Below are positions 49,635 through 58,328 of a stretch of 64,000 bases of DNA, piece by piece. Under the pieces are notes generated by a model. It made no database searches, was not told the DNA's origin, and saw only the letters and a program-made list of their open reading frames with translations. The number at the start of each line of letters is the position of its first letter. Within the stretch, counting starts at the first letter, position 1. Both the position numbers and the translations under genes were made by a program. The stretch is from DATDAH01 sp963845425 (lineage in GTDB: Bacteria; Actinomycetota; Acidimicrobiia; Acidimicrobiales; DATDAH01), in NCBI GenBank assembly GCA_963845425.1, contig CAWJSC010000005.1:668896-732895 (forward strand), in the 5' to 3' direction.

Positions 49635-51008
49635 ATGCGAGCACGAAAGCTTCTGGTCGGGGTCGTGGTGGGGTCGATCCTGGTCACCTCAGCGATGGTC
49701 GGGACGGGCACAGCGCAGGAGCTGGTCCAAACGCCGCATCCTCAACTCAGCTTCAACCGTCTGATTCGGACCTCGCTGTTCCCCGCCCCGAACCGGGTGT
49801 TCGACAACGAGGGCAGCGCCTACGTCGCGGGCGACAACGCGCTGTGGATGGCCGATGACCAGTCTGACGCGCTGTTCGAGGTCGACCGCACGACCGGGGC
49901 GCTGCGGCGGACGATCCCGCAGTCGGCCTTCATCAACGCGCTGCCGCTCGGTGGCGGCAGCATCGCCGGTCAGTCGCGGACCGAGGACATCGAGGCGCTG
50001 GCCTATGACGCCGACGCCGACGTCCTCTACGCCTTCTCGGGGAGCACACCGTTCCGCGTGAACACGGTCCCGACCCCCTCGGACCCGACCGTCTACCGCC
50101 TGACCCGGGACATCAACGATCAGTTCCAGGTCGAGTCCTGGCAGGCGGTGGCCTCGGAGTCCGCCGGTGCGGGCTGGCGCTCCGCCGATGGCCTCACCTA
50201 CGTCGCGAACCTCACGACCATCCGGACGTATGACTACCCCACCAACTCCTTCGGGACCCCGTTCTCGATCTCCGGGCTCTCCCAGATCCTCGGGGTCGAC
50301 TTCGATGACGACACCGGCGATCTGCTGGCGGTCAACAACACCGAGCGCCTCTACCGGGCTTCGATGGACGCTCCCAGGGCGCTCCGGGCGGGATGGAACG
50401 GGATCAGCCTCACCGGTTTGGGCCTCCTCAACACCACTGCGGTGGAGGTCATCGGTGAACACGTCCTCGTGACCGACGGCGCCGACGCCCCGGCGCTTGA
50501 TGGGACGTGTGCCACGACGTGCCGGCCGGCATCGGATCCGATGTCCCACGCGGTCTTCGTGCTCGACGTCGTCGCAGCCGCCCCCCGACCCGACGGCCGG
50601 ATCCGTCGCGGCGCGGGCCCGCTGGCGGGCAATGACCTCTACAACAGCACCGGCGTCGGCCAGACCCGGGCCGGCTCCGCCGCCCGGGGCCACAGCGTGA
50701 CCTTCTACGCCTCCATCCAGAACGATGCCGCCTTCGCCGAAACACTCCGGCTCCGGGGTGAGGCATCCACGCCCCGGTTCGCCGTGGTCTACCGGGACCC
50801 CGCCGGGGTCAACATCACCAACCAGGTCACCGCCGGGACCTACACCACCCCCAACCTGGCGCCCGGGGGCGCCCACCGGATCACGATCGTCGTCACTGTG
50901 CGCAACACCCCGCCCTTCACGGGCTCGCTGATCCGCATCCTCACCGCCACCTCCACCACCGACCCCACCATCAGCGACACCGTCAGGTTCATCACCCGCC
51001 GGACCTGA
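49635..51008 (+). CDS. secreted beta-propeller-like protein with a C-terminal TGVGQTR module
   Basis: 457 residues from the ATG at 49635, chosen because MRARKLLVGVVVGSILVTSAM is a clear signal peptide (cleavage near GTAQ). Residues about 35-310 contain WD/YVTN-like strands (ALWMADDQSDALFEVDRTTG, IEALAYDADADVLYAFSG, GVDFDDDTGDLLAVNNTERL). Two Cys in CATTC may form a disulphide. From residue about 316 the C-terminal 140 residues (ARPDGRIRRGAGPLAGNDLY, NSTGVGQTRAGSA, LRGEAS, NLAPGGAHRITIVV) are the module shared with the CAP protein and the next gene. Probably an exported surface or extracellular protein. Confidence 0.8.
   Translation: MRARKLLVGVVVGSILVTSAMVGTGTAQELVQTPHPQLSFNRLIRTSLFPAPNRVFDNEGSAYVAGDNALWMADDQSDALFEVDRTTGALRRTIPQSAFINALPLGGGSIAGQSRTEDIEALAYDADADVLYAFSGSTPFRVNTVPTPSDPTVYRLTRDINDQFQVESWQAVASESAGAGWRSADGLTYVANLTTIRTYDYPTNSFGTPFSISGLSQILGVDFDDDTGDLLAVNNTERLYRASMDAPRALRAGWNGISLTGLGLLNTTAVEVIGEHVLVTDGADAPALDGTCATTCRPASDPMSHAVFVLDVVAAAPRPDGRIRRGAGPLAGNDLYNSTGVGQTRAGSAARGHSVTFYASIQNDAAFAETLRLRGEASTPRFAVVYRDPAGVNITNQVTAGTYTTPNLAPGGAHRITIVVTVRNTPPFTGSLIRILTATSTTDPTISDTVRFITRRT
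50581..51005 (+). repeat. 425-bp DNA repeat encoding the TGVGQTR module (copy A)
   Basis: It matches 52583-53006 at about 414 of 425 positions by eye, while the upstream parts of the two genes are unrelated. This suggests gene conversion or recent duplication of the module alone. Confidence 0.85.
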
Positions 51009-51104
51009 CGAGAGTCTGCTAGTCACGAGGAGTGGTGTGAACAGCCACGCTGTGTGTGGTGTCGGCTCGCAATGGAGCGATGCAAGTCCCGGGGAGGGGA
51101 ACAC

Positions 51105-53009
51105 GTGAGGATCTTCGAGAAGGCGGTGGCCTGCGCAGTGGTGGCGATGGCGGTCGGGAGCATGCTGCCGGCGCAGGCGTCGATCTCTCATCCGGCGGTG
51201 GTGTCGGAGAACCCGGCCGACACGACCCCGCACATCGTCTTCGACGCCCTGTCGCAGGACGTGCGGGCCTTCGCGCAGGTCGGTGACACCGTGTATGCCG
51301 GTGGCCTGTTCAATCAGGTGCAGGACTGGGCCCGGACGACCACCTATGCCCGGCAGAACTTCGTGGCCTTCGACCGCGAGACCGGGGTGGTGTCACCGCT
51401 CGACCTGGCGTTCAACGGGACCGTCGGCGCCATCGAGGCCACCGCGGACGGGACCGCGCTGTTCATCGCGGGCTCCTTCTCCCAGGTCGACGGGATCACC
51501 CGCCGGGGCCTGGTCAAGTACGACCTGGTCAACAACCGGATCGACCCGACCTTCCTGCCCGGGAACCTGCGCACCGTGTCCGACATCAAGCTGGCCAACG
51601 GAGCGGTCATCGCGGCGGGGAACTTCGCCAAGCATGTGGTGGCGCTGGACCCGACGACCGGCGCAGACCTCGGCACCATCGCCATCACCGTCGCCGGGGT
51701 GGTCGTCTCGTCCGATGAGACCAGGGTCCGACACCTAGCGGTCTCCCCGGACGGCACCCGGTTGGTGGCCACGGGCAACTTCGCGACGGTCAACGGCCAG
51801 GGCCGCCCACGGGCCTTCATGCTGAACCTCGGCGCGACCGCCACGCTCAGCACCTGGCACGCCCCCCGCTTCGATGTGGACTGCCGCTCGAGCAGGGGGA
51901 TCAGTGCGCGAGACGTGGACTTCTCTCCCGACGGCACCTACTTCGTGATCGTCGCCACCGGAGGAGACGTACCCAGCGGGATATGTGATGCGGCGGCCCG
52001 GTTCGAGACCGCCAACGTCAGCGCCACGGTCGCGCCCACCTGGGTCAACGAGACCAACGGCGACTCCCTCTACAGCGTGGCGGTCACCGGACCGGCGGTG
52101 TACGTCGGCGGCCATCAACGCTGGCTGGACAACGGCGCGGTCTCCCGCCCGGGCATCGGCGCCATCGACCCGGTGACCGGCCTGGCTCTCGCCTGGAATC
52201 CCACCAAGTCCCGCAACCACGGCACCATGGTCCTGTACGCGACCCCACAGGGGCTGTGGGTCGGCAGCGACGGCGAACGGTTCGGGGGCGAAGACCACTA
52301 CGGAATCGGCTTCGCCCCACTCGACGACACCACCGACACCACCGAGCCCACCATCACGATCGTGACGCCGCCCGCCGGGGCGGCCTACGCCCGGAACCAG
52401 GTCGTGAACGCCGACTTCTCCTGCGCGGATCAGGGCGGTTCCGGGCTGACTTCCTGTGAGGGCACCGTGGCCGACGGACAGGCCATCGACACCGCCACCC
52501 TGGGCCCGAAGACCTTCACCGTGACCGCCACCGATGGCGCGGGCAACGCGCGGGTCCTGAACCGCACCTACACCGTGGTCGCCGCCCGACCCGACGCCCG
52601 GATCCGTCGCGGCGCGGGCCCGCTGGCGGGCAATGACCTCTACAACAGCACCGGCGTCGGCCAGACCCGGGCCGGCTCCGCCGCCCGGGGCCACAGCGTG
52701 ACCTTCTACGCCTCCATCCAGAACGACGCCGCCTTCGCCGAAACACTCCGGCTCCGGGGTGAGGCATCCACGCCCCGGTTCGCCGTGGTCTACCGGGACC
52801 CCGCCGGGGTCAACATCACCAACCAGGTCACCGCCGGGACCTACACCACCCCCAACCTGGCGCCCGGGGGCGCCCACCAGATCAAGATCGTCGTCACCGT
52901 GCGCAACACCCCGCCCTTCAGCGGCTCGCTGGTCCGCACCCTCACCGCCACCTCCACCACCCACCCCACCATCAGCGACACCGTCAGGTTCATCACCAGC
53001 CGGACCTGA
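51105..53009 (+). CDS. secreted beta-propeller protein with HYR/Ig-like domain and TGVGQTR module
   Basis: 634 residues from the GTG at 51105 (GGGAGGGGAACAC just upstream). Signal peptide RIFEKAVACAVVAMAVGSML up to QAS. Residues about 35-415 carry delta-60-like propeller repeats (VYAGGLFNQV, LFIAGSFSQVDG, LVATGNFATVNG, VYVGGHQRWLDN). Residues about 420-500 resemble an HYR/Ig-like bacterial surface domain (EPTITIVTPPAGAAYARNQV...FTVTATDGAGNARV). The last 140 residues are the shared module, whose DNA differs from the previous gene's copy at only about 11 of 425 bases. The two genes are tandem, 96 bp apart. Confidence 0.82.
   Translation: MRIFEKAVACAVVAMAVGSMLPAQASISHPAVVSENPADTTPHIVFDALSQDVRAFAQVGDTVYAGGLFNQVQDWARTTTYARQNFVAFDRETGVVSPLDLAFNGTVGAIEATADGTALFIAGSFSQVDGITRRGLVKYDLVNNRIDPTFLPGNLRTVSDIKLANGAVIAAGNFAKHVVALDPTTGADLGTIAITVAGVVVSSDETRVRHLAVSPDGTRLVATGNFATVNGQGRPRAFMLNLGATATLSTWHAPRFDVDCRSSRGISARDVDFSPDGTYFVIVATGGDVPSGICDAAARFETANVSATVAPTWVNETNGDSLYSVAVTGPAVYVGGHQRWLDNGAVSRPGIGAIDPVTGLALAWNPTKSRNHGTMVLYATPQGLWVGSDGERFGGEDHYGIGFAPLDDTTDTTEPTITIVTPPAGAAYARNQVVNADFSCADQGGSGLTSCEGTVADGQAIDTATLGPKTFTVTATDGAGNARVLNRTYTVVAARPDARIRRGAGPLAGNDLYNSTGVGQTRAGSAARGHSVTFYASIQNDAAFAETLRLRGEASTPRFAVVYRDPAGVNITNQVTAGTYTTPNLAPGGAHQIKIVVTVRNTPPFSGSLVRTLTATSTTHPTISDTVRFITSRT
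52583..53006 (+). repeat. 425-bp DNA repeat encoding the TGVGQTR module (copy B)
   Basis: Counterpart of 50581-51005. The copies share phase with their host genes and end at the stop codons. Confidence 0.85.
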
Positions 53010-53119
53010 CCACCGCCGAGCCCAGGTCTGACAACAGGGCTCTCCGCGATGAACCGTGGGGGCGTGTCGGGTTGAGGGCCTGGGTTCAGGCTCGCCGGGC
53101 GCCGGCCGTGACGAGCGGC

Positions 53120-53125
53120 TAGAAC
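53120..53125 (+). promoter_or_regulatory. candidate -10 element (TAGAAC) for the SLH protein
   Basis: It lies 7 bases before the GTG at 53133. The remaining 53010-53119 has no gene. Confidence 0.3.
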
Positions 53126-53132
53126 TGGCCCG

Positions 53133-55144
53133 GTGCGCATGAGTCGCGCGGTGGTGGGTGCCTTGGCGCTGGGACTGGTGGCGTCGGCGGTCGCGGTGGT
53201 ATGGGTGCCCCCGGCTGCGGCCGAGCCGGTGTCGCGGCCCGAGGACCCCGTCGTGGTCACCGGCCGAGCGCTCACGCCGCTGTTCGGGGTGACCCCCGAC
53301 CGGGTCGCCGCCTTTCGCCGCGAGGCCGGCGCCTGGGTCCCGATCCCGGTGCAGGTCGACGAGCGGGCCGTCGTCGACTTCGGTTCGGAACCGATGGCGA
53401 ACGGCGTCCCGGGGTCGACCGGGACCGTCTACGGGACCGCCGCCATCGGCGTGGTCGCCCTGCAGTACACCGACCCGGACACGTGGGTCGGTCCCGACCC
53501 GAGACCGGCCGTGGACGGCAACGACGAGGTCGCGCTGATGGCCCGCGACGCCGGCGAGCAGGCGCTCGGCGCCGACCCACCCGAACATGTCGACGCCGCC
53601 ACCGGCGTGGAGCTGTCGATCACCGACCCGCTCGAGCCCGGCGCCCAGAGCTGGGCCTACCTCTTCGCCCACGACGGGACCCTCGACCCCTCCGCCGGGC
53701 AGCACCTGGTCGACTACGACTTCTCGCTCGCGTCCGGCGACTACAAGGCCACCTACCTCCGGGCCGACGGTCCCAACCCCGAGGACTCGACGGTCACGAC
53801 GGCGGCCTACGCCCACCACTTCTCCGACCGCTGGGTCGACGACGAGCTCCACATCACGGCCGGCGCCGCCACCGGGGTCGACATCCTCGATCGGCACCGC
53901 AACCAGTTCGCCCCCTTCGAATGCGGACGCAGCGAGGACACGTTCTCCGACGGCGAGGGCGCCTTCGTCGTCAACCGGGTCGGACCGGTCCGGGCCATCC
54001 GCTCGTACCTCGGCGCCAACAGCGGCCCGCTCAGCCAGCGCACCCATTTCTTCTACGAGGCCCGCCACGAGATCCGGAACGACCTCCGGGTGCACGCGAT
54101 CCCGGGGATGATGGAGATCTTCGACTACAGCCCGGCCGCAGCGGGCATGACCTATCGCCACTCGGCGATGGGCGCGGATGTCACCATCGACGGGGTCCCC
54201 GACGCCGTGTCCACGCCCGCAGCTTCTGGGAGATGGTGCGGGGGGAGCAGGGCTCGCTGATCAGCGTGCGCCACGCGACCATCGAACAGGACCTCCCCAA
54301 CTCGGCCTACAGCTCGTACTACCTCGACGATGTCACCCCGCCCGGCGACATGTGCACGGGCGACACCGCGGCCTACGGCGTGAGCGGGCTCCGACTGACC
54401 GCCTCGATCGACAACACCGATCCCCGATTCGCTCCGTACAGGCGCTTCCGGGCCCTGCGGGTCCTCACGTACCGGGCCCCCGGAGCGACCGTGGCCGACG
54501 CCCGCACCGTCCGCCACCAGGTCGAGGCCCCGCTGGTGGTCACCGCCCGGCGGCTGTCGGACTACCCGCCCCACCCGTTCGTCGACGTCGACGGCCTGGC
54601 CTCGATCGCACCCGCCCTCGACTGGGCGGCCCACCACGGGCTGGTCGCCGGCTTCGCGGACGGGGAGTACCGCCCCGACGTGGCGGTCCTCAGGGGTGCG
54701 GCGGTCAACACGCTCTGGCACGACGTCGACGAGCCCCCGGCCACGGCGCCGCACGACTTCCCCGACGTCCCCCCGGGGGCCTTCTACCAGGACGCGCTCT
54801 CCTGGGCGGCCGAGGCCGGGGTGGTCACGGGCTACCCCGACGGGCGCTTCGGCCCTCGGGACCCGCTGACCCGGGGACAGGTGGTCAACCTCCTCTGGGC
54901 GATGGTCGGCCGGCCCCCGGGCGCCCCGCCCCACGGGTTTGCCGACGTGGCCCCGGCGGCCGTCTACGGCGACGCTCTCGACTGGGCCCGGGACCGGGGG
55001 CTGGTGACCGGCTTCTCCGACGGGCGCTACCGGCCTCGCGACCCCGTCACCCGCGGCCAGTTCGTGACCATGCTCTTCCGGCTGGCGGGGACGCCCGAGG
55101 GCTGGACGGCCTTCGGGCCGCCGCCGTCGACCGTCCGCTTCTAG
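53133..55144 (+). pseudogene. secreted protein with three C-terminal SLH domains, one frame change
   Basis: About 670 residues when joined. A signal peptide (RAVVGALALGLVASAVAVVW up to AAAEP) is followed by a beta-rich region of about 400 residues (HDGTLDPSAGQHLVDYDFSL, WVDDELHITAGAATGVDI). At about 54215 the frame changes and continues as SFWEMVRGEQGSLISVRHAT. The C-terminus has three S-layer homology repeats: HPFVDVDGLASIAPALDWAA, HDFPDVPPGAFYQDALSWAA and HGFADVAPAAVYGDALDWAR, each ending in a GY/F-x-DGxYxP...TRGQ segment. SLH domains bind pyruvylated or secondary cell-wall polysaccharide. The frame change lies near GCCCGC, so a sequencing error is plausible. Confidence 0.75.
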
Positions 55145-55330
55145 CGGTACCCGGCCATCAGGTCGGTGACCGTCGGCTGACGGGCGGAGCCGGTCGGTCA
55201 GGACCGTTGCTGGATGACCGTGGCCCGGAACGGTGCGGCCAGCAGCTCGAACACCGGCTCGGGCCCCGGGCGCGCGGCGGTGCCGCGCCGTCACATCGGT
55301 GACTGGCGCGGCACTCGTCGGCGTCGGCAG

Positions 55331-55729
55331 TCAGCTCGGTGGGGCGAAGAACTCGAGCGCGATGCCATCCGGATCGCGAAAGCTCACACCCGAGCCGTAG
55401 GTGGCGTCCTTGATGCCAGCGTGGTCGATGCCGAGCTCGTCGAGGCGCAGGGCCCACTTCTCGAGCTCCTGTCGGTCGGCACAGCCGAACGCGACATGGT
55501 CGAGGCCGACCCGGAACTCGCTGAACGTCTCGGGGCCCAGCGGCCTCGCGTGCTGGTGCAGCCCGATGAGCGTGCCGTTGCCGACGAGGTACACGGTGTG
55601 ATGGAGGTCGGGGTCGGTGTCCTCGTCGATCACGGGCGCGCCGTCGAACAGCGACTCGTACCAAGGCACGCTGACGGCGAGGTCGCGGACGGTGAGGGCC
55701 ACATGGGCGAGGGGGGGGAATTCTGACAT
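55331..55729 (-). CDS. VOC-family protein (glyoxalase-like)
   Basis: 132 residues. PLAHVALTVRDLAVSVPWYESLF (His ligand), VYLVGNGTLIGLHQH, VGLDHVAFGCADRQELEKWA and SFRDPDGIALEFFAPP (Glu ligand) give the two paired beta-alpha-beta modules of a metal-dependent VOC enzyme. Glyoxalase, fosfomycin-resistance-type or dioxygenase activity cannot be told apart. It is divergent from an AraC regulator 143 bp away, which may control it. The stretch 55145-55330 has no gene. Confidence 0.83.
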   Translation of the reverse strand: MSEFPPLAHVALTVRDLAVSVPWYESLFDGAPVIDEDTDPDLHHTVYLVGNGTLIGLHQHARPLGPETFSEFRVGLDHVAFGCADRQELEKWALRLDELGIDHAGIKDATYGSGVSFRDPDGIALEFFAPPS

Positions 55730-55860
55730 TGGTCAATCTCTCTCTTCGGGGTATGGACTCGGAACCAGGAGCACGTGTTGCGCGGCCTGGTATGAGGAGT
55801 ATCCGGGGGATCTGACGGAGTGGCCATGACCGTGCAACCGGCGAACCTTGCCGCGACACT

Positions 55861-55866
55861 TAGCCT
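55861..55866 (+). promoter_or_regulatory. candidate -10 element (TAGCCT) for the AraC regulator gene
   Basis: It ends 6 bases before the ATG at 55873. Confidence 0.35.
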
Positions 55867-55872
55867 TGGTCG

Positions 55873-56886
55873 ATGCCCAACGGGGAGCCGCTCGGGTCAG
55901 ACGGTGTCGAGGGGCCGCCGGCCGTCCTCCAGTCGGCGCTCGAGCACCTGCGCCTCGAAGGCGCGCTCTTCTTCCGTTCCGAGCTGACGGAGGCCTTCGA
56001 GTTCGAGTCGTCGCCCCTCGCGCTGGCCGACACCCTTCACCCCGGGGCGGAGCGACTGATCCTCTTCCACATCGTCGCCCGAGGCTCCTGCTGGGTCACC
56101 GTCGCGGACAGCGACCGCTACTGGGCGCACGCCGGCGACGTGATCGTGCTGCCCTACGGCGACCGGTACGTCATGGGCGGCGAAGGACGGGCTGAGTGCG
56201 CGTCGATCCTCGAGCTGCTCGATGAGCCTCCGTGGGAGGTGATGCCCCTGCTGCGCCACGGCGGCGGCGGCGCCCGCACTGACATCGTCTGCGGATACCT
56301 GTACTCCGATGATCCGCTGTTCGATCCGGCGATGCGGGCCTTGCCGACCGTGTTCGTCGTGCGCCTGCCACAGGGCCCGGCGGCCGGATGGGTCCAAGCG
56401 AGCATCGCGTACTCGCTGGAGGAGGCCGCCCCTCCGTCGGACCGGAGCAGGAGCTCGATCGCCACGAGGTTGCCCGAGCTGGTGTTGATCGAAGTACTGC
56501 GGGTGCACCTGGCGACGGCTCCGGCGGTCGACCATGGATGGATCGCCGCCCTGCGTGATCCCGTGCTGGCCCCGGCACTGTCGCTCCTGCACAACTCGCC
56601 CGAACGACGATGGACGGTGGCAGATCTTGCATCGGGCACGGCGGTGTCCCGCTCGGTGCTCGACGCGCGGTTCCGCGACGTTCTGGGTCGCTCACCGATC
56701 CGCTACCTGACGCAGTGGCGCATGCACCTGGCTGAAGAGCTCCTCGCCACGACCGACACCGCCGTCGCAAGAGTGGCGCGCCGCGTGGGCTACGACTCAG
56801 AAGAGGCATTCAGCCGGGCCTTCAAGCGCGAGCACGGGATGGCGCCGAGCCACTGGCGCGCGGCCCGCTCCGCCGTTGCGTCCTGA
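55873..56886 (+). CDS. AraC-family transcriptional regulator with N-terminal cupin domain
   Basis: 337 residues. The N-terminal half is an AraC_binding_2/cupin_6 sensing domain (ALEHLRLEGALFFRSELTEA, ERLILFHIVARGSCWVTV, GDVIVLPYGDRYVM). The C-terminal 100 residues contain two helix-turn-helix units (WTVADLASGTAVSRSVLDAR, then VARRVGYDSEEAFSRAFKRE, the second being the AraC signature). It likely senses a small aromatic or hydrophobic effector. The divergent VOC gene is the natural target. Confidence 0.9.
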   Translation: MPNGEPLGSDGVEGPPAVLQSALEHLRLEGALFFRSELTEAFEFESSPLALADTLHPGAERLILFHIVARGSCWVTVADSDRYWAHAGDVIVLPYGDRYVMGGEGRAECASILELLDEPPWEVMPLLRHGGGGARTDIVCGYLYSDDPLFDPAMRALPTVFVVRLPQGPAAGWVQASIAYSLEEAAPPSDRSRSSIATRLPELVLIEVLRVHLATAPAVDHGWIAALRDPVLAPALSLLHNSPERRWTVADLASGTAVSRSVLDARFRDVLGRSPIRYLTQWRMHLAEELLATTDTAVARVARRVGYDSEEAFSRAFKREHGMAPSHWRAARSAVAS

Positions 56887-57005
56887 CCGGTCCATCGGTC
56901 GCCTTCGGGAGAGCGACTGACCCTGTCGCCGATGGATCGAGCCGAGCATCGGCGGCCGCTGGCCAACCCGCCTGATCGTCGATCCGGCTGGCGTCGATCC
57001 CCGAC

Positions 57006-57144
57006 CGGCACGAACGTCGAGATGCAGCTCATCGACATCATGAGGTTCAACGGCGCCGGGCTCGTGTGCGAGCACTGGGGGGTCACGGACATGCTGTCGC
57101 TCATGCAGCAGCTCGGCGTCGTGCCGGCTGACCCTCCGGCCTAG
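57006..57144 (+). pseudogene. C-terminal fragment of a SnoaL-like ester cyclase
   Basis: Readable peptide TGTNVEMQLIDIMRFNGAGL then VCEHWGVTDMLSLMQQLGV and a stop, the closing strands of SnoaL-like polyketide cyclases. The first two thirds of the gene are missing. The rest of 56887-57175 shows no gene. Confidence 0.6.
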
Positions 57145-57175
57145 CCGGCGATCGTCGGCTGACGGGCGAGGCCGA

Positions 57176-58108
57176 CTACGGGTCGACCGCCGGACGGACC
57201 TCATTCCAGAACCGCTCGATCTGGCGGGCCTCGTCGACGACGGGCCACACGAAGACACGCTGGACGCCCGCCCGGGCGAACTCGGTGAGCTTCTCGGCGA
57301 ATGTCTCGGCCGGCCCCACCGGCAGGCGCGATCGAAGGACCTCCTCGGGGCGGTTGATGGTCGGCACCAGACGCTCCTGGATCACCCGGTCAGCCTCGGC
57401 CCGGCTGTCAGTGATGTGGAACCACATGGTTGCGAGCGCGTTGGGGAACGCGTCGGGATCCTTGCCGTGGGCGGGAAGCAGATCCCGCAGCCGGGCCCAG
57501 GCTTCGCCGAAGGCGGTCGGCGTCGTGTTGTACGCCGACGCCAGCCAACCGTCGGCCAACCTCGCCGTGCGGCGAAGCCCCGCGTCCGAGCCCCAGCTCC
57601 CCACCCAGATGGGCGGTCCTCCCGGGCTCGTCGGGTGGGGATCGAGGTCGACGCCCACGGTGGAGTAGAAGCGACCCTCGTACGGCGCGCCATCGGCCCG
57701 CCACAGGGCACGCAGGGCGTCGATGGACTCGTCGAGACGGGCCCAACGCTCCTCGAAGTCGATGCCGACGCACTCGTAGTCCTTCTTGGAGGAGCCCGGA
57801 CCGACGGCGACGACCAGCCGGCCACCGGTAAGGCGGTCGAGGGCAGCCAGGGACTTGGCCAAGGGGACCGGGCCGCGAACGACCGGAAGGCACACGGTCG
57901 TCGCCATCGTCATGGTCCCCGAGTGTTCGATCATCGCCGCCAGCGCGGTGGGCCCGTCCAGCCACGGCACCGAGAACACCAGGTGATCGTTGACCGACAA
58001 GGCACTGAAGCCGAGACGGGCTGCCGTGTCGGTGTACTCGGCCAGGTGGTCGAAGGTGTAGGGGTGGCCACCGAAGTCCATCAACGGGAGATGCGCACCG
58101 AAGTCCAC
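57176..58108 (-). CDS. LLM-class (F420-dependent-type) oxidoreductase
   Basis: 310 residues from the GTG at 58108 (VDFGAHLPLMDFGGHPY), preferred because the upstream frame is low-complexity. It is a luciferase-like TIM barrel with FSALSVNDHLVFSVPWLDGP, ATTVCLPVVRGPVPLAKSLA, DRLTGGRLVVAVGPGSSKKD and PPIWVGSWGSDAGLRRTARL. In actinobacteria most such proteins use coenzyme F420; FMN use is possible. The substrate is not predictable. It is divergent from a relic and the PhyH gene. Confidence 0.85.
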   Translation of the reverse strand: MDFGAHLPLMDFGGHPYTFDHLAEYTDTAARLGFSALSVNDHLVFSVPWLDGPTALAAMIEHSGTMTMATTVCLPVVRGPVPLAKSLAALDRLTGGRLVVAVGPGSSKKDYECVGIDFEERWARLDESIDALRALWRADGAPYEGRFYSTVGVDLDPHPTSPGGPPIWVGSWGSDAGLRRTARLADGWLASAYNTTPTAFGEAWARLRDLLPAHGKDPDAFPNALATMWFHITDSRAEADRVIQERLVPTINRPEEVLRSRLPVGPAETFAEKLTEFARAGVQRVFVWPVVDEARQIERFWNEVRPAVDP

Positions 58109-58166
58109 CCAGCCAGTTTCACATCCGAGGCCGGCACTACGGTGGCGCGATGCCAGGGGGGTCGTC

Positions 58167-58328
58167 GTGACCACGGCCGGGTTCATCGGGATGGGGAGCC
58201 GGGGCGGGGGCCCGCTTGGCCGCGGCCCGCGCACGAAGCCTGTGAACAACGTGCTGGACGCCGCCCCCTTCGCCCTCGCCCACGACGTACTGGCCACCGG
58301 CGCCGTCCTGGTGGACCACCCGCGATGA
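58167..58328 (+). pseudogene. internally deleted 3-hydroxyisobutyrate dehydrogenase relic
   Basis: A 53-codon frame starting with GTG reads TTAGFIGMGSRGGGPLGRG (the NAD-binding N-terminus of HIBADH) and then jumps to KPVNNVLDAAPFALAHDVLATGAVL (its C-terminal helix region). About 150 residues of the middle are missing. The stop overlaps the ATG of the dioxygenase gene, so it may still serve as a translated leader. Confidence 0.6.
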
